A stretch of 64,000 nucleotides of DNA, from the NCBI RefSeq assembly GCF_003864295.1, contig NZ_BDQK01000001.1:186001-250000 (forward strand). The letters run 5' to 3'. The notes under the pieces are model-generated. The model saw only the letters and a program-made list of their open reading frames with translations. It was not told where the DNA came from and searched no databases. The stretch is from Aphanothece sacrum FPU1. GTDB lineage: Bacteria; Cyanobacteriota; Cyanobacteriia; Cyanobacteriales; Microcystaceae. Of the stretch, positions 25,842-33,638 are shown piece after piece (the stretch's first letter is position 1; each line of letters begins with the position of its first letter). The position numbers were made by a program, and so were the translations under genes.

Positions 25842-27269
25842 ATGATTAATTATTCAGTTCCTATTAAGCGTTTATGTGTCATCTTGACTACTGTTTCCTT
25901 TCTTGTAGCTTGTAAACCTCCTACTGTTTTTACTGATGATCCTAATTATGAACAACAAGCTAACACAATTCAAGATGCACAAGAAAGAGCAGAGGTTTTA
26001 AAAAGGTATATTCCTTGTGAGATTCCTGGGGTTAATACGTCTGAAGTTAAATCATTAGACATAGAAATCAATGTTGATGGTAGTGATTCAATGTTGGGCT
26101 ATGTCAAACCGATTAATAGTCGTTATATTGAAACTTTAGAGATGTTAGATAGTAGTTTCTCTAGTGAGAATAATGTTAGTTATTATCGTGTAGGTACTCG
26201 ACCCAATGATGATCAAGAAGGTAGACAAAAATTAAGTGATCGTCAAGAATTTCGCAAAGCTCAATCTAGTGAATTTTATGGTGCAAATCCCCAACAATTT
26301 CCTCGTGTTACCAGTTCACTTGATAAAGCTATTATACCGTTAAAAAATAAAGATAAATTTGTAATTTTAGTCACTGATTTAGAACAGAATGATGGAGATT
26401 TAATTAATTTAAAGACTCAAATTGAGAAAAATTATCTTCAAGATAATGCTAAAAATTATGCCATCGGAATTTTAGGTATTAACAGTGAATTTACCGGACA
26501 AGTAACCCCAGTTAATTCAAATTTTAGACCATTTCAACATCAAGAGAATAGACCTTTTTATGTAATTTTAATTGCGCCTTATCCTAATCTTATGGAATAT
26601 TATAAACAAATTAAAAACTCGAATAAAGATATTCTCAAAAATAGTGAAATTTCTATTTTTTATCCTGGTTCAATAGTAGAAAATGCTGCTTCTCTTAATA
26701 ACTCAACTCTACCAGATGAATTAGATAAACCCGAATCCCTTCAGTATAAGAAAGTAGCCATAGAAGTTAAAAAACCTCCTTATGAATTAATTGAAATACC
26801 TCAAAGAATAGAAACATCAGAATTGAGTATACCCTATTCCCTGCCTCTAACTTTCTTAGAAAAAACCTTACTTCCAGACCCAGACTCAATAGAAACTCGT
26901 TACACACTCAAAACATATGATCCTGTAACCAAAAGTTTTAGTAAAAAATCTGAAAATTCAGCAATAGAATTAAAAGATATGAAATTAAAAGATAATACAT
27001 TACATTTTAATACTATCATTAATCCTCAAAATTTTTCTACACCAGGCATTTATTTATTAACCATTGATACAGTCGTTAATAACTTTAAAGATGAAACTTG
27101 GTGGGAACAATGGGACTGGAAGTCTAGAGAAAATGATAAGGATGGAAGCAAAACTTATGGACTTCTGAACTTAATGCAGAACTTAAAACAAACCACCCTA
27201 AATTTAATGAAAAATAGTGAGGATAAAAATGTAATTGGTCGCTTTTGTTATGGCATTCAAAAAAACTAA
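25842..27269 (+). CDS. VWA-like lipoprotein
   Basis: 475 residues. Signal peptide with lipobox FLVAC near residue 24. From ~70 the sequence follows a von Willebrand A fold: a MIDAS-like strand LDIEINVDGSDSMLGYV (DxSxS appears as DGSDS), a central helix with TSSLDKAI, and FVILVTDLEQNDGD as the metal-coordinating acidic strand. The C-terminal ~200 residues look beta-rich and are unassigned. As a lipid-anchored protein it would sit at the outer face of the inner membrane or in the outer membrane. Divergent from the tubulin-like operon; co-function is inferred from context only. Confidence 0.7.
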   Translation: MINYSVPIKRLCVILTTVSFLVACKPPTVFTDDPNYEQQANTIQDAQERAEVLKRYIPCEIPGVNTSEVKSLDIEINVDGSDSMLGYVKPINSRYIETLEMLDSSFSSENNVSYYRVGTRPNDDQEGRQKLSDRQEFRKAQSSEFYGANPQQFPRVTSSLDKAIIPLKNKDKFVILVTDLEQNDGDLINLKTQIEKNYLQDNAKNYAIGILGINSEFTGQVTPVNSNFRPFQHQENRPFYVILIAPYPNLMEYYKQIKNSNKDILKNSEISIFYPGSIVENAASLNNSTLPDELDKPESLQYKKVAIEVKKPPYELIEIPQRIETSELSIPYSLPLTFLEKTLLPDPDSIETRYTLKTYDPVTKSFSKKSENSAIELKDMKLKDNTLHFNTIINPQNFSTPGIYLLTIDTVVNNFKDETWWEQWDWKSRENDKDGSKTYGLLNLMQNLKQTTLNLMKNSEDKNVIGRFCYGIQKN

Positions 27270-27298
27270 TATGGGTTATTTCTACCCACACCTCCCAG

Positions 27299-27358
27299 TA
27301 GGGGCGGGTTTTTAACAAAATTTCAATACGGTAACAAGTATATTAGATAAACCCGCCC
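27299..27358. repeat. Family C inverted repeat, copy 3
   Basis: TAGGGGCGGGTTTTTAACAA at left and GATAAACCCGCCCTCC at right; nearly the same as the copy at 8528-8588. First of four repeats that fill the 680-bp gap 27270-27949. Confidence 0.75.
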
Positions 27359-27398
27359 TCCGTACAGTCAGGTTTTTAACAAAATTTTAATGTAGATT

Positions 27399-27441
27399 CG
27401 TAGGGTGGGTTAGACGCGGCAATGATTTTGAGGAAAAACTA
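27399..27441 (+). repeat. Family F repeat (GTAGGGTGGGTTAGACGC), copy 1
   Basis: Shares GTAGGGTGGGTTAGACGC and a following ATGATTTTGA(G/T)GAAAAACT with an inverted copy at 49507-49552. A dispersed intergenic repeat, often miscalled as a small ORF in cyanobacterial genomes. Confidence 0.65.
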
Positions 27442-27455
27442 ATAAGTTTTTTGGG

Positions 27456-27639
27456 TTGTATCGAACTTGTTATGCTAAATCAACATCTACAAACAGACTA
27501 AAGCCTGATACTATACAAACTAAGCCTCCCTTCGGAGGCTAAATTAAACCCGCGTAGGCGGGCTTTGTCTGTATAGCTTAACCCTTAAGGGTTTAAGCCT
27601 ATAATTTCTAATAGTTTTACATAAAAGGTTCGGTAGAAC
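27456..27639 (+). repeat. Family A element, copy 5 (divergent subfamily)
   Basis: Termini TTGTATCGAACTTGTTATGC and TACATAAAAGGTTCGGTAGA, with hairpins GCCTCCCTTCGGAGGC, CCCGCGTAGGCGGG and TTAACCCTTAAGGGTTTAA. Shares the copy 2 subfamily termini rather than the copy 1 type. Confidence 0.75.
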
Positions 27640-27687
27640 TAAAAATTTTACAAAGCTTAAATGAGGAATAGTAAGGGACATAATATA

Positions 27688-27876
27688 GGTTCTACCGGAC
27701 AAGTTATGCTAAATTATCACAAATAATAGACTTTAACTCTAAAGAGTTAAGCTATACAAACAAAGGTTGCCTACGCAACCTATAATGGCAGTCCACGAAG
27801 GTGGACTTCGTTTTTATAGGATAAGGCTTTAGCCTTTTATTAATTGTTAGTTTAGCATAGTAAGTCCGGTAGAACC
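27688..27876 (-). repeat. Family A element, copy 6 (complete reference copy)
   Basis: Best-preserved copy, 189 bp in inverted orientation. Its two ends, GGTTCTACCGGACAAGTTAT and ATAGTAAGTCCGGTAGAACC, are inverted repeats. Between them a second nested stem (AGCTATACAAAC with GTTTTTATAG) encloses GGTTGCCTACGCAACC and GTCCACGAAGGTGGAC, and other hairpins flank it. No coding capacity. Confidence 0.85.
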
Positions 27877-27949
27877 TAATTAATTTTGTCTACCTACTTA
27901 TTATGATATACCTACCTATTCATTATAAGGTGGGCAGTGCATCGGCCTA

Positions 27950-28357
27950 CTAGAAATTGGTATCAGAAGAAATTGCCATTTGACCACTTAAAAATTGCCG
28001 AAGTCGAAGTAAACTTACAGTCTGTCCTAAATTAAGTGGTAATAAAGTAATTCCCTCTAAACGAGACTGTACCCAACCGTCACCCCAAACCCATTCATGA
28101 TAACCGTCAATTCCTTGACTTAACAACAATCTTAAACAATTATTATTAGCAAATTCTACCTGATGTTGAATGGCAATAAATCCCGTCCAACTGGTAAAAG
28201 TCAACCCAGTAGTTAAAGTTTCAGGAAGTTCAGGAGAAAGGGTTTGAGGGGCAAGCCATTGACGAAGATAACGAGATTTAAGTAAACTATCTCCAATGGT
28301 CTTTTCATCACCAGGAACAGTGATTCTGAGATGACTTTGTTGAAAATTTCCTAACAT
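27950..28357 (-). CDS. Conserved-looking hypothetical protein
   Basis: 135 residues, no signal peptide or TM helix, moderately rich in tryptophan (WLAP, SWTGF, HEWVWGDGW). Alternating strands with one helical end would suit a small alpha/beta or START-like ligand fold, but no motif is diagnostic. ATG start at 28357. It lies between two repeat clusters with no operon partner. Function unknown to me. Confidence 0.65.
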   Translation of the reverse strand: MLGNFQQSHLRITVPGDEKTIGDSLLKSRYLRQWLAPQTLSPELPETLTTGLTFTSWTGFIAIQHQVEFANNNCLRLLLSQGIDGYHEWVWGDGWVQSRLEGITLLPLNLGQTVSLLRLRQFLSGQMAISSDTNF

Positions 28358-28384
28358 AATTATAAAGTAAATAAAGAACAGTTA

Positions 28385-28503
28385 AATCAAATTATACAGA
28401 CAGACATTATGTCTGATACTATAGGAACAAAGCGTCCCTTCGGAGGCTAAATTAAACCCGCGTAGGCGGGTTTTGTCCTTATAGCTTAACCCTTAAGGGT
28501 TAA
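28385..28503 (+). repeat. Family A-related fragment, copy 7
   Basis: Contains AAACCCGCGTAGGCGGGTTT and TTAACCCTTAAGGGTTAA as in copy 5, plus ACAGACATTATGTCTG, but no terminal repeats. A truncated remnant in the 223-bp gap before glcD. Confidence 0.65.
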
Positions 28504-28580
28504 GAAACTTGAATTCCTTGCATGGCAAGTTTTTGAGCATTAAATTGAAACCAATGAACATTATATTTTGCCCCTAGTAA

Positions 28581-30059
28581 TTAATATAATTCTACCCCCT
28601 TAAATTGCTCAATTTTAGCATTAGCTGCTTCTCCACAAGTACGAGGAGTTGGAAAAAGTTTTCCAGGATTAGCTAAATTATCAGGATTAAATACTTTTCT
28701 TACCCATTGCATAGTTTCTAAATCAATTTCGTTAAACATATAAGGCATATAACAATTTTTATCAGAACCAATGCCATGTTCACCAGATAAACTTCCCCCC
28801 ATGTTAACACATAATTTAAGGATTTCTCCCCCTAATTCTTCCACTTCTTCCCAAGCACCAGGAATAGCATTATCATAAAGAATTAACGGGTGTAAATTAC
28901 CATCTCCCGCATGAAAAACATTAGCAATTTTATAACCATGTTCTTCTCCTAACTTATTAATCTTTTCTAACACTTCAGCTAATTTAGTGCGAGGAATAAC
29001 CCCATCTTGCACAAAATAATTAGGGCTAATATTTCCGGCCGCTGCAAAGGCTGCTTTACGACCTTTCCATAATTTAAGACGGGTTTCTAAATCATTAGCG
29101 GAGGTAATTTCTCTAGCCCCATTTTGACGACAAATTTGGGTAACTCGTTGTTTATTAGCATCAACTTCAACTTGTAAACCATCTAATTCTACTAATAAAA
29201 TTGCCTCAGCATCTTTGGGATAACAACCCGTTTTAACCGTATCTTCTACTGCCCGAATACAGAAATTATCCATAATTTCCATCCCTGCTGGAATGATACC
29301 CGAACTAATAATATCTGTTACTGATTGTCCGGCAGCTTCAAGACTCATAAAATCAGCTAATAAAACACAAATGGCTTCGGGAGTTTTCAATATTTTTAAA
29401 GTGATTTCTGTGGCAATACCTAATGTGCCTTCAGACCCCACAAATAACCCAGTTAAATCATAACCAGGCATCTCAGGAAGACTGCCCCCCACATCCACAA
29501 TAGACCCATCAGGAATCACTAATTTTAAGCCTAAAACATGATTAGTTGTTACTCCATATTTAAGACAATGAACCCCTCCAGAATTTTCGGCAACATTGCC
29601 TCCAATAGAACAAATAATTTGACTAGAAGGGTCTGGCGCATAATAAAAACCGGCCCCACTAACTGCTTGAGTTACCCAATTATTAATGATACCTGGCTGT
29701 ACTATTACACGCTGATTTTCTAAATCAATAGAGAGAATTTGTTGCATCCTTGCAGTGACAATTAAAACGCAATTTTCTACAGGTAAAGCCCCTCCTGATA
29801 ATCCTGTTCCAGCCCCTCTAGCTACCCAAGGAATTTGATAATCATGACAAATTTTGACGGTTGCCGCCACTTGTTCTGTTGTGCGAGGTAATACCACCAG
29901 GGCCGGCCGTTGACGATAACTGGTCAGTCCATCGCATTCATAGGTTAATAGTTCTTCTTTGCGGCGAATTACTCCATCTTTGCCTACCACTGTTTCTAAA
30001 GCTTTGATAATGGGTTTCCATTGCTTGTCCGTTTCGTTCAGGAGAGGATTAAATAACAT
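28581..30059 (-). CDS. glcD: Glycolate dehydrogenase/oxidase subunit GlcD
   Basis: 492 residues, FAD-dependent 2-hydroxyacid dehydrogenase. The N-terminal FAD-binding PCMH fold shows ARGAGTGLSGGALP (about 82-95) and GGNVAENSGGVHCLKYG; the C-terminal cap has HAGDGNLHPL and SGEHGIGSDK. In cyanobacteria GlcD oxidises glycolate from photorespiration to glyoxylate with a non-oxygen acceptor. GlcE and GlcF are not adjacent, as is usual in cyanobacteria. The aminotransferase at 37.6 kb would use the glyoxylate. The frame after the stop stays open for ~23 codons before a second stop (see findings). Confidence 0.9.
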   Translation of the reverse strand: MLFNPLLNETDKQWKPIIKALETVVGKDGVIRRKEELLTYECDGLTSYRQRPALVVLPRTTEQVAATVKICHDYQIPWVARGAGTGLSGGALPVENCVLIVTARMQQILSIDLENQRVIVQPGIINNWVTQAVSGAGFYYAPDPSSQIICSIGGNVAENSGGVHCLKYGVTTNHVLGLKLVIPDGSIVDVGGSLPEMPGYDLTGLFVGSEGTLGIATEITLKILKTPEAICVLLADFMSLEAAGQSVTDIISSGIIPAGMEIMDNFCIRAVEDTVKTGCYPKDAEAILLVELDGLQVEVDANKQRVTQICRQNGAREITSANDLETRLKLWKGRKAAFAAAGNISPNYFVQDGVIPRTKLAEVLEKINKLGEEHGYKIANVFHAGDGNLHPLILYDNAIPGAWEEVEELGGEILKLCVNMGGSLSGEHGIGSDKNCYMPYMFNEIDLETMQWVRKVFNPDNLANPGKLFPTPRTCGEAANAKIEQFKGVELY

Positions 30060-30095
30060 AGGTAATTTAAGATGAGTCTATATTAATAATAACAA

Positions 30096-31055
30096 TTAAT
30101 CAGTTAATAATGTTTCAGTTTGCTCTTTATTTAAAGGTTTACTAAAAAAGTATCCTTGACCAAAATCGCATTGCAAAGATTGAAGATAGGTGAGTTGTTC
30201 TTGAGTTTCAATGCCTTCAGCTACAATATTCATACCTAAATTATGGGCTAGGGTGATAATTGATTGAACAATTTCTAGTTTAGCATCTGGTTCGCCGATA
30301 CGGTTAATGAAAGAACGATCAATTTTTATCGTATCAACTGGAAAACGATGTAGATAACTCAATGAAGAATAACCCGTACCAAAATCATCGAGACAAATAG
30401 CAATATTTCTTTCTCTAAGTTTCTTTAAAATAATGGTAGCAATGGCTGTATTTTCGATTAACAAGCTTTCTGTAATTTCTACTTTCAAATAATTTGATTC
30501 TAATCCAGTTTTTTCTAAAATAGTATCAATTTGATTAATAATTTCCGACTCTCTTAATTGTTGACTCGATAGATTAACACTGACGGTTAAATTTTGGGAT
30601 AAAGAAAATTTATTCTGCCAAGTTTTTAATTGATGACAAGCTTGATTTAAAACAATTTGTCCCATGGGAATAATTAATCCTGTTTCTTCGGCGACAGGAA
30701 TAAATACACCTGGATGAATTAATCCTTTTTTACTATGTTGCCAACGAATTAATGCTTCAAAACCAACTAATTTTAAAGATTTTAAACACAAAATAGATTG
30801 ATAATATACCTCAAATTCTTGCTGTTGAATCGCTTTTCTTAAGTCAGTTTCTAAGTCAAATAATTTCAGTGCCTGGGTGTGCATTTCATGATCAAATATT
30901 TCATAACGCCCTCTACCTGCTTTCTTGGCACGTCCCATAGCAATATCAGCATCTCTGACCATCTCTTTCCCATCATTATAGTTAGGAGAAATAAAAGTTA
31001 AACCAATACTAAAAGTTGTAAAAATTTCTCTTTTTTCTAGTTGAAATGGAAGCAT
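30096..31055 (-). CDS. GGDEF C-terminal part plus EAL domain (3' half of a broken gene)
   Basis: 319 residues read from an internal ATG. It begins inside a GGDEF fold (FTTFSIGLTFIS, DADIAMGRAKKAGRG) and continues with a full EAL phosphodiesterase domain: FEALIRW, the Mg/lobe residues in VNLSSQQL and ITESLL, DDFGTGYSSL, KIDRSFI and EGIETQEQ. This is the downstream half of the REC-GGDEF-EAL reading frame; the two parts share a frame and are separated by a single TAA. If intact, the whole would hydrolyse or make cyclic-di-GMP under control of a receiver. Translation of this half alone would need reinitiation at the ATG four bases after the stop. Confidence 0.85.
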   Translation of the reverse strand: MLPFQLEKREIFTTFSIGLTFISPNYNDGKEMVRDADIAMGRAKKAGRGRYEIFDHEMHTQALKLFDLETDLRKAIQQQEFEVYYQSILCLKSLKLVGFEALIRWQHSKKGLIHPGVFIPVAEETGLIIPMGQIVLNQACHQLKTWQNKFSLSQNLTVSVNLSSQQLRESEIINQIDTILEKTGLESNYLKVEITESLLIENTAIATIILKKLRERNIAICLDDFGTGYSSLSYLHRFPVDTIKIDRSFINRIGEPDAKLEIVQSIITLAHNLGMNIVAEGIETQEQLTYLQSLQCDFGQGYFFSKPLNKEQTETLLTD

Positions 31056-31058
31056 TAG

Positions 31059-31877
31059 TTATTGTCTAATTCTTTCGGTAATTTTGAGAGTTTCACTAAT
31101 ATCGGAAATTGGTTCAAGTAGTAAAGCAAATTCATCCCCACCAAGACGAGCAATCGTATCAGTTGAACGAATTAGAGTTTGTAATTTTTCAGAAATTGCT
31201 ACAAGTAAGTCATCTCCTACTTGATGACCATCACTATCATTAATCACTTTAAACCGATCTAAATCTAATAATAAAACAGCAAATAAATAATTTTTTGTTT
31301 TTTTAGCCCTTTTTAACGCCAGTTCTACTCGTTCTAAGAATAAGGAACGATTGGGTAATTTTGTGAGATAATCATGACTAGACTCATAAATTAATTGCTG
31401 CTCAATTGATTTGAGATCAATGGTGCGTTGTTTAACTGTTTTTTCTAATTCTAAGTTTAATTGTTGGAGTTTAAATTTAACCTCTTGTAACTCCAAATGA
31501 GTTGAAACCCTGGCTAAAACTTCTTCAAATTGAAAAGGTTTAATAATATAGTCTACTCCCCCGACTTCAAAAGCTTTAACTTTATCAGCTATATCCTGAA
31601 GCGCGCTTAAAAAAATGACAGGAATATGAGAAGTATCTGGATTTTGTTTCAATTGTTTACAAATTTCATAACCATCAATATCAGGCATTTTAATATCGAG
31701 TAAAATTAAATCAGGGGGCATAGTTTGTGCCGCAATTAAGGCCATTTTACCGCTAACTATTGCCCGCACTTTATATCCTTGTTTAGTCAGTATTGTGGAT
31801 AAAATACGCAAATTACTTGGCTTATCATCAACAATTAAAATATTTGCGTCTAAAATAGGGATAGAAGAAGTTATCAT
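31059..31877 (-). CDS. Response regulator REC plus N-terminal GGDEF (5' half of a broken gene)
   Basis: 272 residues. A receiver domain at ~12-130 has ILIVDDKPSN, phospho-acceptor Asp in LILLDIKMPD and the conserved Lys in IKPF. A coiled-coil linker leads to a GGDEF domain with RLGGDEFALL intact. The frame ends at IRQ-TAA inside the GGDEF fold; changing one base (TAA to CAA) would restore IRQQLMLPF and join it to the following EAL half. So this is either a nonsense-mutated pseudogene, a sequence error, or a genuinely split pair. Confidence 0.85.
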   Translation of the reverse strand: MITSSIPILDANILIVDDKPSNLRILSTILTKQGYKVRAIVSGKMALIAAQTMPPDLILLDIKMPDIDGYEICKQLKQNPDTSHIPVIFLSALQDIADKVKAFEVGGVDYIIKPFQFEEVLARVSTHLELQEVKFKLQQLNLELEKTVKQRTIDLKSIEQQLIYESSHDYLTKLPNRSLFLERVELALKRAKKTKNYLFAVLLLDLDRFKVINDSDGHQVGDDLLVAISEKLQTLIRSTDTIARLGGDEFALLLEPISDISETLKITERIRQ

Positions 31878-32301
31878 TGCTTAAAATTAGGGTTTCCTAG
31901 ATCCATTATGAGGTCAAAACTGAAATTATCAAGTAATTTGGTTAGAGTTTCAGATAAAAACATTTGGTTAGGAGAAAGTTGTTGAATTAAATCAAAAATT
32001 GAGTCAGAATCAATCGTTCCACAGATAAACCTGACTCTTTTATTTTAGATCTAATCTGTCGGATCGCTTCATATCCATCATAGGCATTCGTAAATCTATC
32101 CAGGTTAAATGAGGTTGCTAAATTTTCCACAGATTGACCCCTTCTTGATCATTAATATGTTTATTATCACGTAATCGCATCAATGGCAAAACCTTGAGGC
32201 TTTCCGTTACTATCGACATAGTAAGCCGAAGTAAAATAGCGAATAATGGCTGCTTTAATACATAAAGGCGCATTGTTGACAGAATTAGGGGCTACTACTA
32301 A
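31878..32301 (-). pseudogene. Decayed sensor/response-regulator remnants
   Basis: Reading the minus strand of this gene-less stretch gives broken pieces in order: YVDSNGKPQGFAIDAIT, preceded by NAPLCIKAAIIRYFTSA (like the start of a solute-binding sensor input domain), then RFTNAYDGYEAIRQIRSK (receiver-like) and LLDNFSFDLIMDLG just before the REC-GGDEF gene. Stops and frame changes separate them. The simplest reading is a hybrid histidine kinase gene that once preceded the response regulator and has mostly been deleted. Family assignments of such short pieces are tentative. Confidence 0.45.
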
Positions 32302-32417
32302 GCTAATACGCATTTTAAATGCGTATTAGCAAGGCAAAAGGCAAAAGGCAAAAAGAAAGAGAGTTGTAGCTATTTCCTTCAATTTAACTAATAAGCAGTT
32401 TAAATGCACAACAGCTT
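32302..32417 (+). repeat. Family D repeat, copy 1
   Basis: Starts with a 29-bp palindrome (GCTAATACGCATTT and its mirror), then three GGCAAAA units, GAGAGTTGTAGCTATTTCCT and TTTAAATGCACAACAGCTTA. A near-identical copy lies inverted at 46314-46430. The remaining 32418-32664 is AT-rich and shows no gene; GTACATTATTGTACATTATT is a short direct repeat. Confidence 0.8.
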
Positions 32418-32664
32418 ATGTGAGGATGGGGTAAAATGAATGATCCTACCCAGATAACCTTTACCAATAGCCGATAATGTGACAATTTTGCCTATGAAAT
32501 ACTATTCTCTGTACATTATTGTACATTATTTATTGGGATCATTATTTATAGAACAAGATTACTGTCTATAATTAAATTGTGACAGTTAAGATATCTGTTC
32601 CACATTTACATCTAATTTAAAAATGCTATATGGTGTTTATATTTGAATATTCTTCACCACAATA

Positions 32665-33567
32665 ATGACTCAAATTAGTAATTTAACTACTCAAGAATTA
32701 TCTAACTGGTTAACGCAAGCAGCTAAACTAGCAAAAACAGGTAAACTGCCTGATTATATACCCTTATTACAAGAAAATAATCCTAATTTATTAGCCGTTT
32801 GTCTTCTTAGTATAGACCAGAAAATTAAAACAGAGGGAGACATTAATAAAATTTTTCCTTTAATGAGTATTATTAAACCATTTCTCTTATTATATGTCCT
32901 CTCTCAATTTGGTCAAGAATCCATCTTTAAAAAAGTAGGACGTAAACCCTCTAAATATCCTTTTAATTCCGTCAAACAAATTTATTTAGATCAGGGTTTT
33001 CCCAGAAATCCTATGATTAATAGTGGGGCTATAACTTTAGCTTCTTTACTTCCTGGAACCGATGGGCAATCACGGTGTAATAATTTACAAAAATGGCTCA
33101 ATAACTATGGTAATTGTAACTTATTTTTAGACGAATTTATGTTAGAGTCTGTTGCATCTTTACCCAATATGAATAATTATATAATTGTTCAAGAATTAAT
33201 GGATAAAGGTCATATTACAGATCCCGATCAAGCATTAGACTCTTATAATCATATTTGCTGTTTATCCGGGACAATTACTGATTTAGCTAAACTAGGGTTA
33301 TTATTAGCAAAATGTCCTGATTCACTCTCTCAAGAAAATTGTTTAATTGTCAGGGAAATAATGACTACTTGTGGACTTTATGAAGCATCAGCAGACTTTG
33401 CTCAACAAGTAGGACTGCCCACAAAATCAGGGGTTAGTGGAGCTATTTTATCTATTATACCAGAACAAGGAACGATCGCTTGTTATAGTCCTCCTCTTAA
33501 TGCACAGGGTAACTCAGTTGCTAGTTTATTTATGATCCAAAAAATTGCTCAATGGTTAAACAATTAA
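32665..33567 (+). CDS. glsA: Glutaminase (serine-dependent, GlsA type)
   Basis: 300 residues, the usual length. It hydrolyses glutamine to glutamate and ammonia. Beta-lactamase-like fold: the nucleophile/base pair is in PLMSIIKPF (Ser about 68, Lys about 71), followed by NPMINSGAI, YNHICCLSGT and a C-terminal GVSGAILSIIPEQG. No extra domains. Its stop is followed by a family B palindrome shared with the facing TPR gene. Confidence 0.92.
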   Translation: MTQISNLTTQELSNWLTQAAKLAKTGKLPDYIPLLQENNPNLLAVCLLSIDQKIKTEGDINKIFPLMSIIKPFLLLYVLSQFGQESIFKKVGRKPSKYPFNSVKQIYLDQGFPRNPMINSGAITLASLLPGTDGQSRCNNLQKWLNNYGNCNLFLDEFMLESVASLPNMNNYIIVQELMDKGHITDPDQALDSYNHICCLSGTITDLAKLGLLLAKCPDSLSQENCLIVREIMTTCGLYEASADFAQQVGLPTKSGVSGAILSIIPEQGTIACYSPPLNAQGNSVASLFMIQKIAQWLNN

Positions 33568-33579
33568 TTGATTTTTTTG

Positions 33580-33638
33580 TAGGGGTCAACGGCGGTTGAC
33601 CCCTACTTTTGTTGACCTCTACTTTTGTTGACCCCTAC
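33580..33638. repeat. Family B palindrome, copy 2, with extra half-units
   Basis: GTAGGGGTCAACGGCGGTTG and mirror, followed by two further half-sites (TTGACCTCTAC, TTGACCCCTAC). It lies between the convergent glutaminase and TPR genes; the last CTA is the TPR stop codon (TAG) on the minus strand. Confidence 0.8.

Noticed and set aside
27688-27876. Family A element as a riboswitch or tRNA-like gene
   Set aside because: It is repeated with terminal inverted repeats and in both orientations, unrelated to a specific downstream gene; no cloverleaf or known aptamer core.
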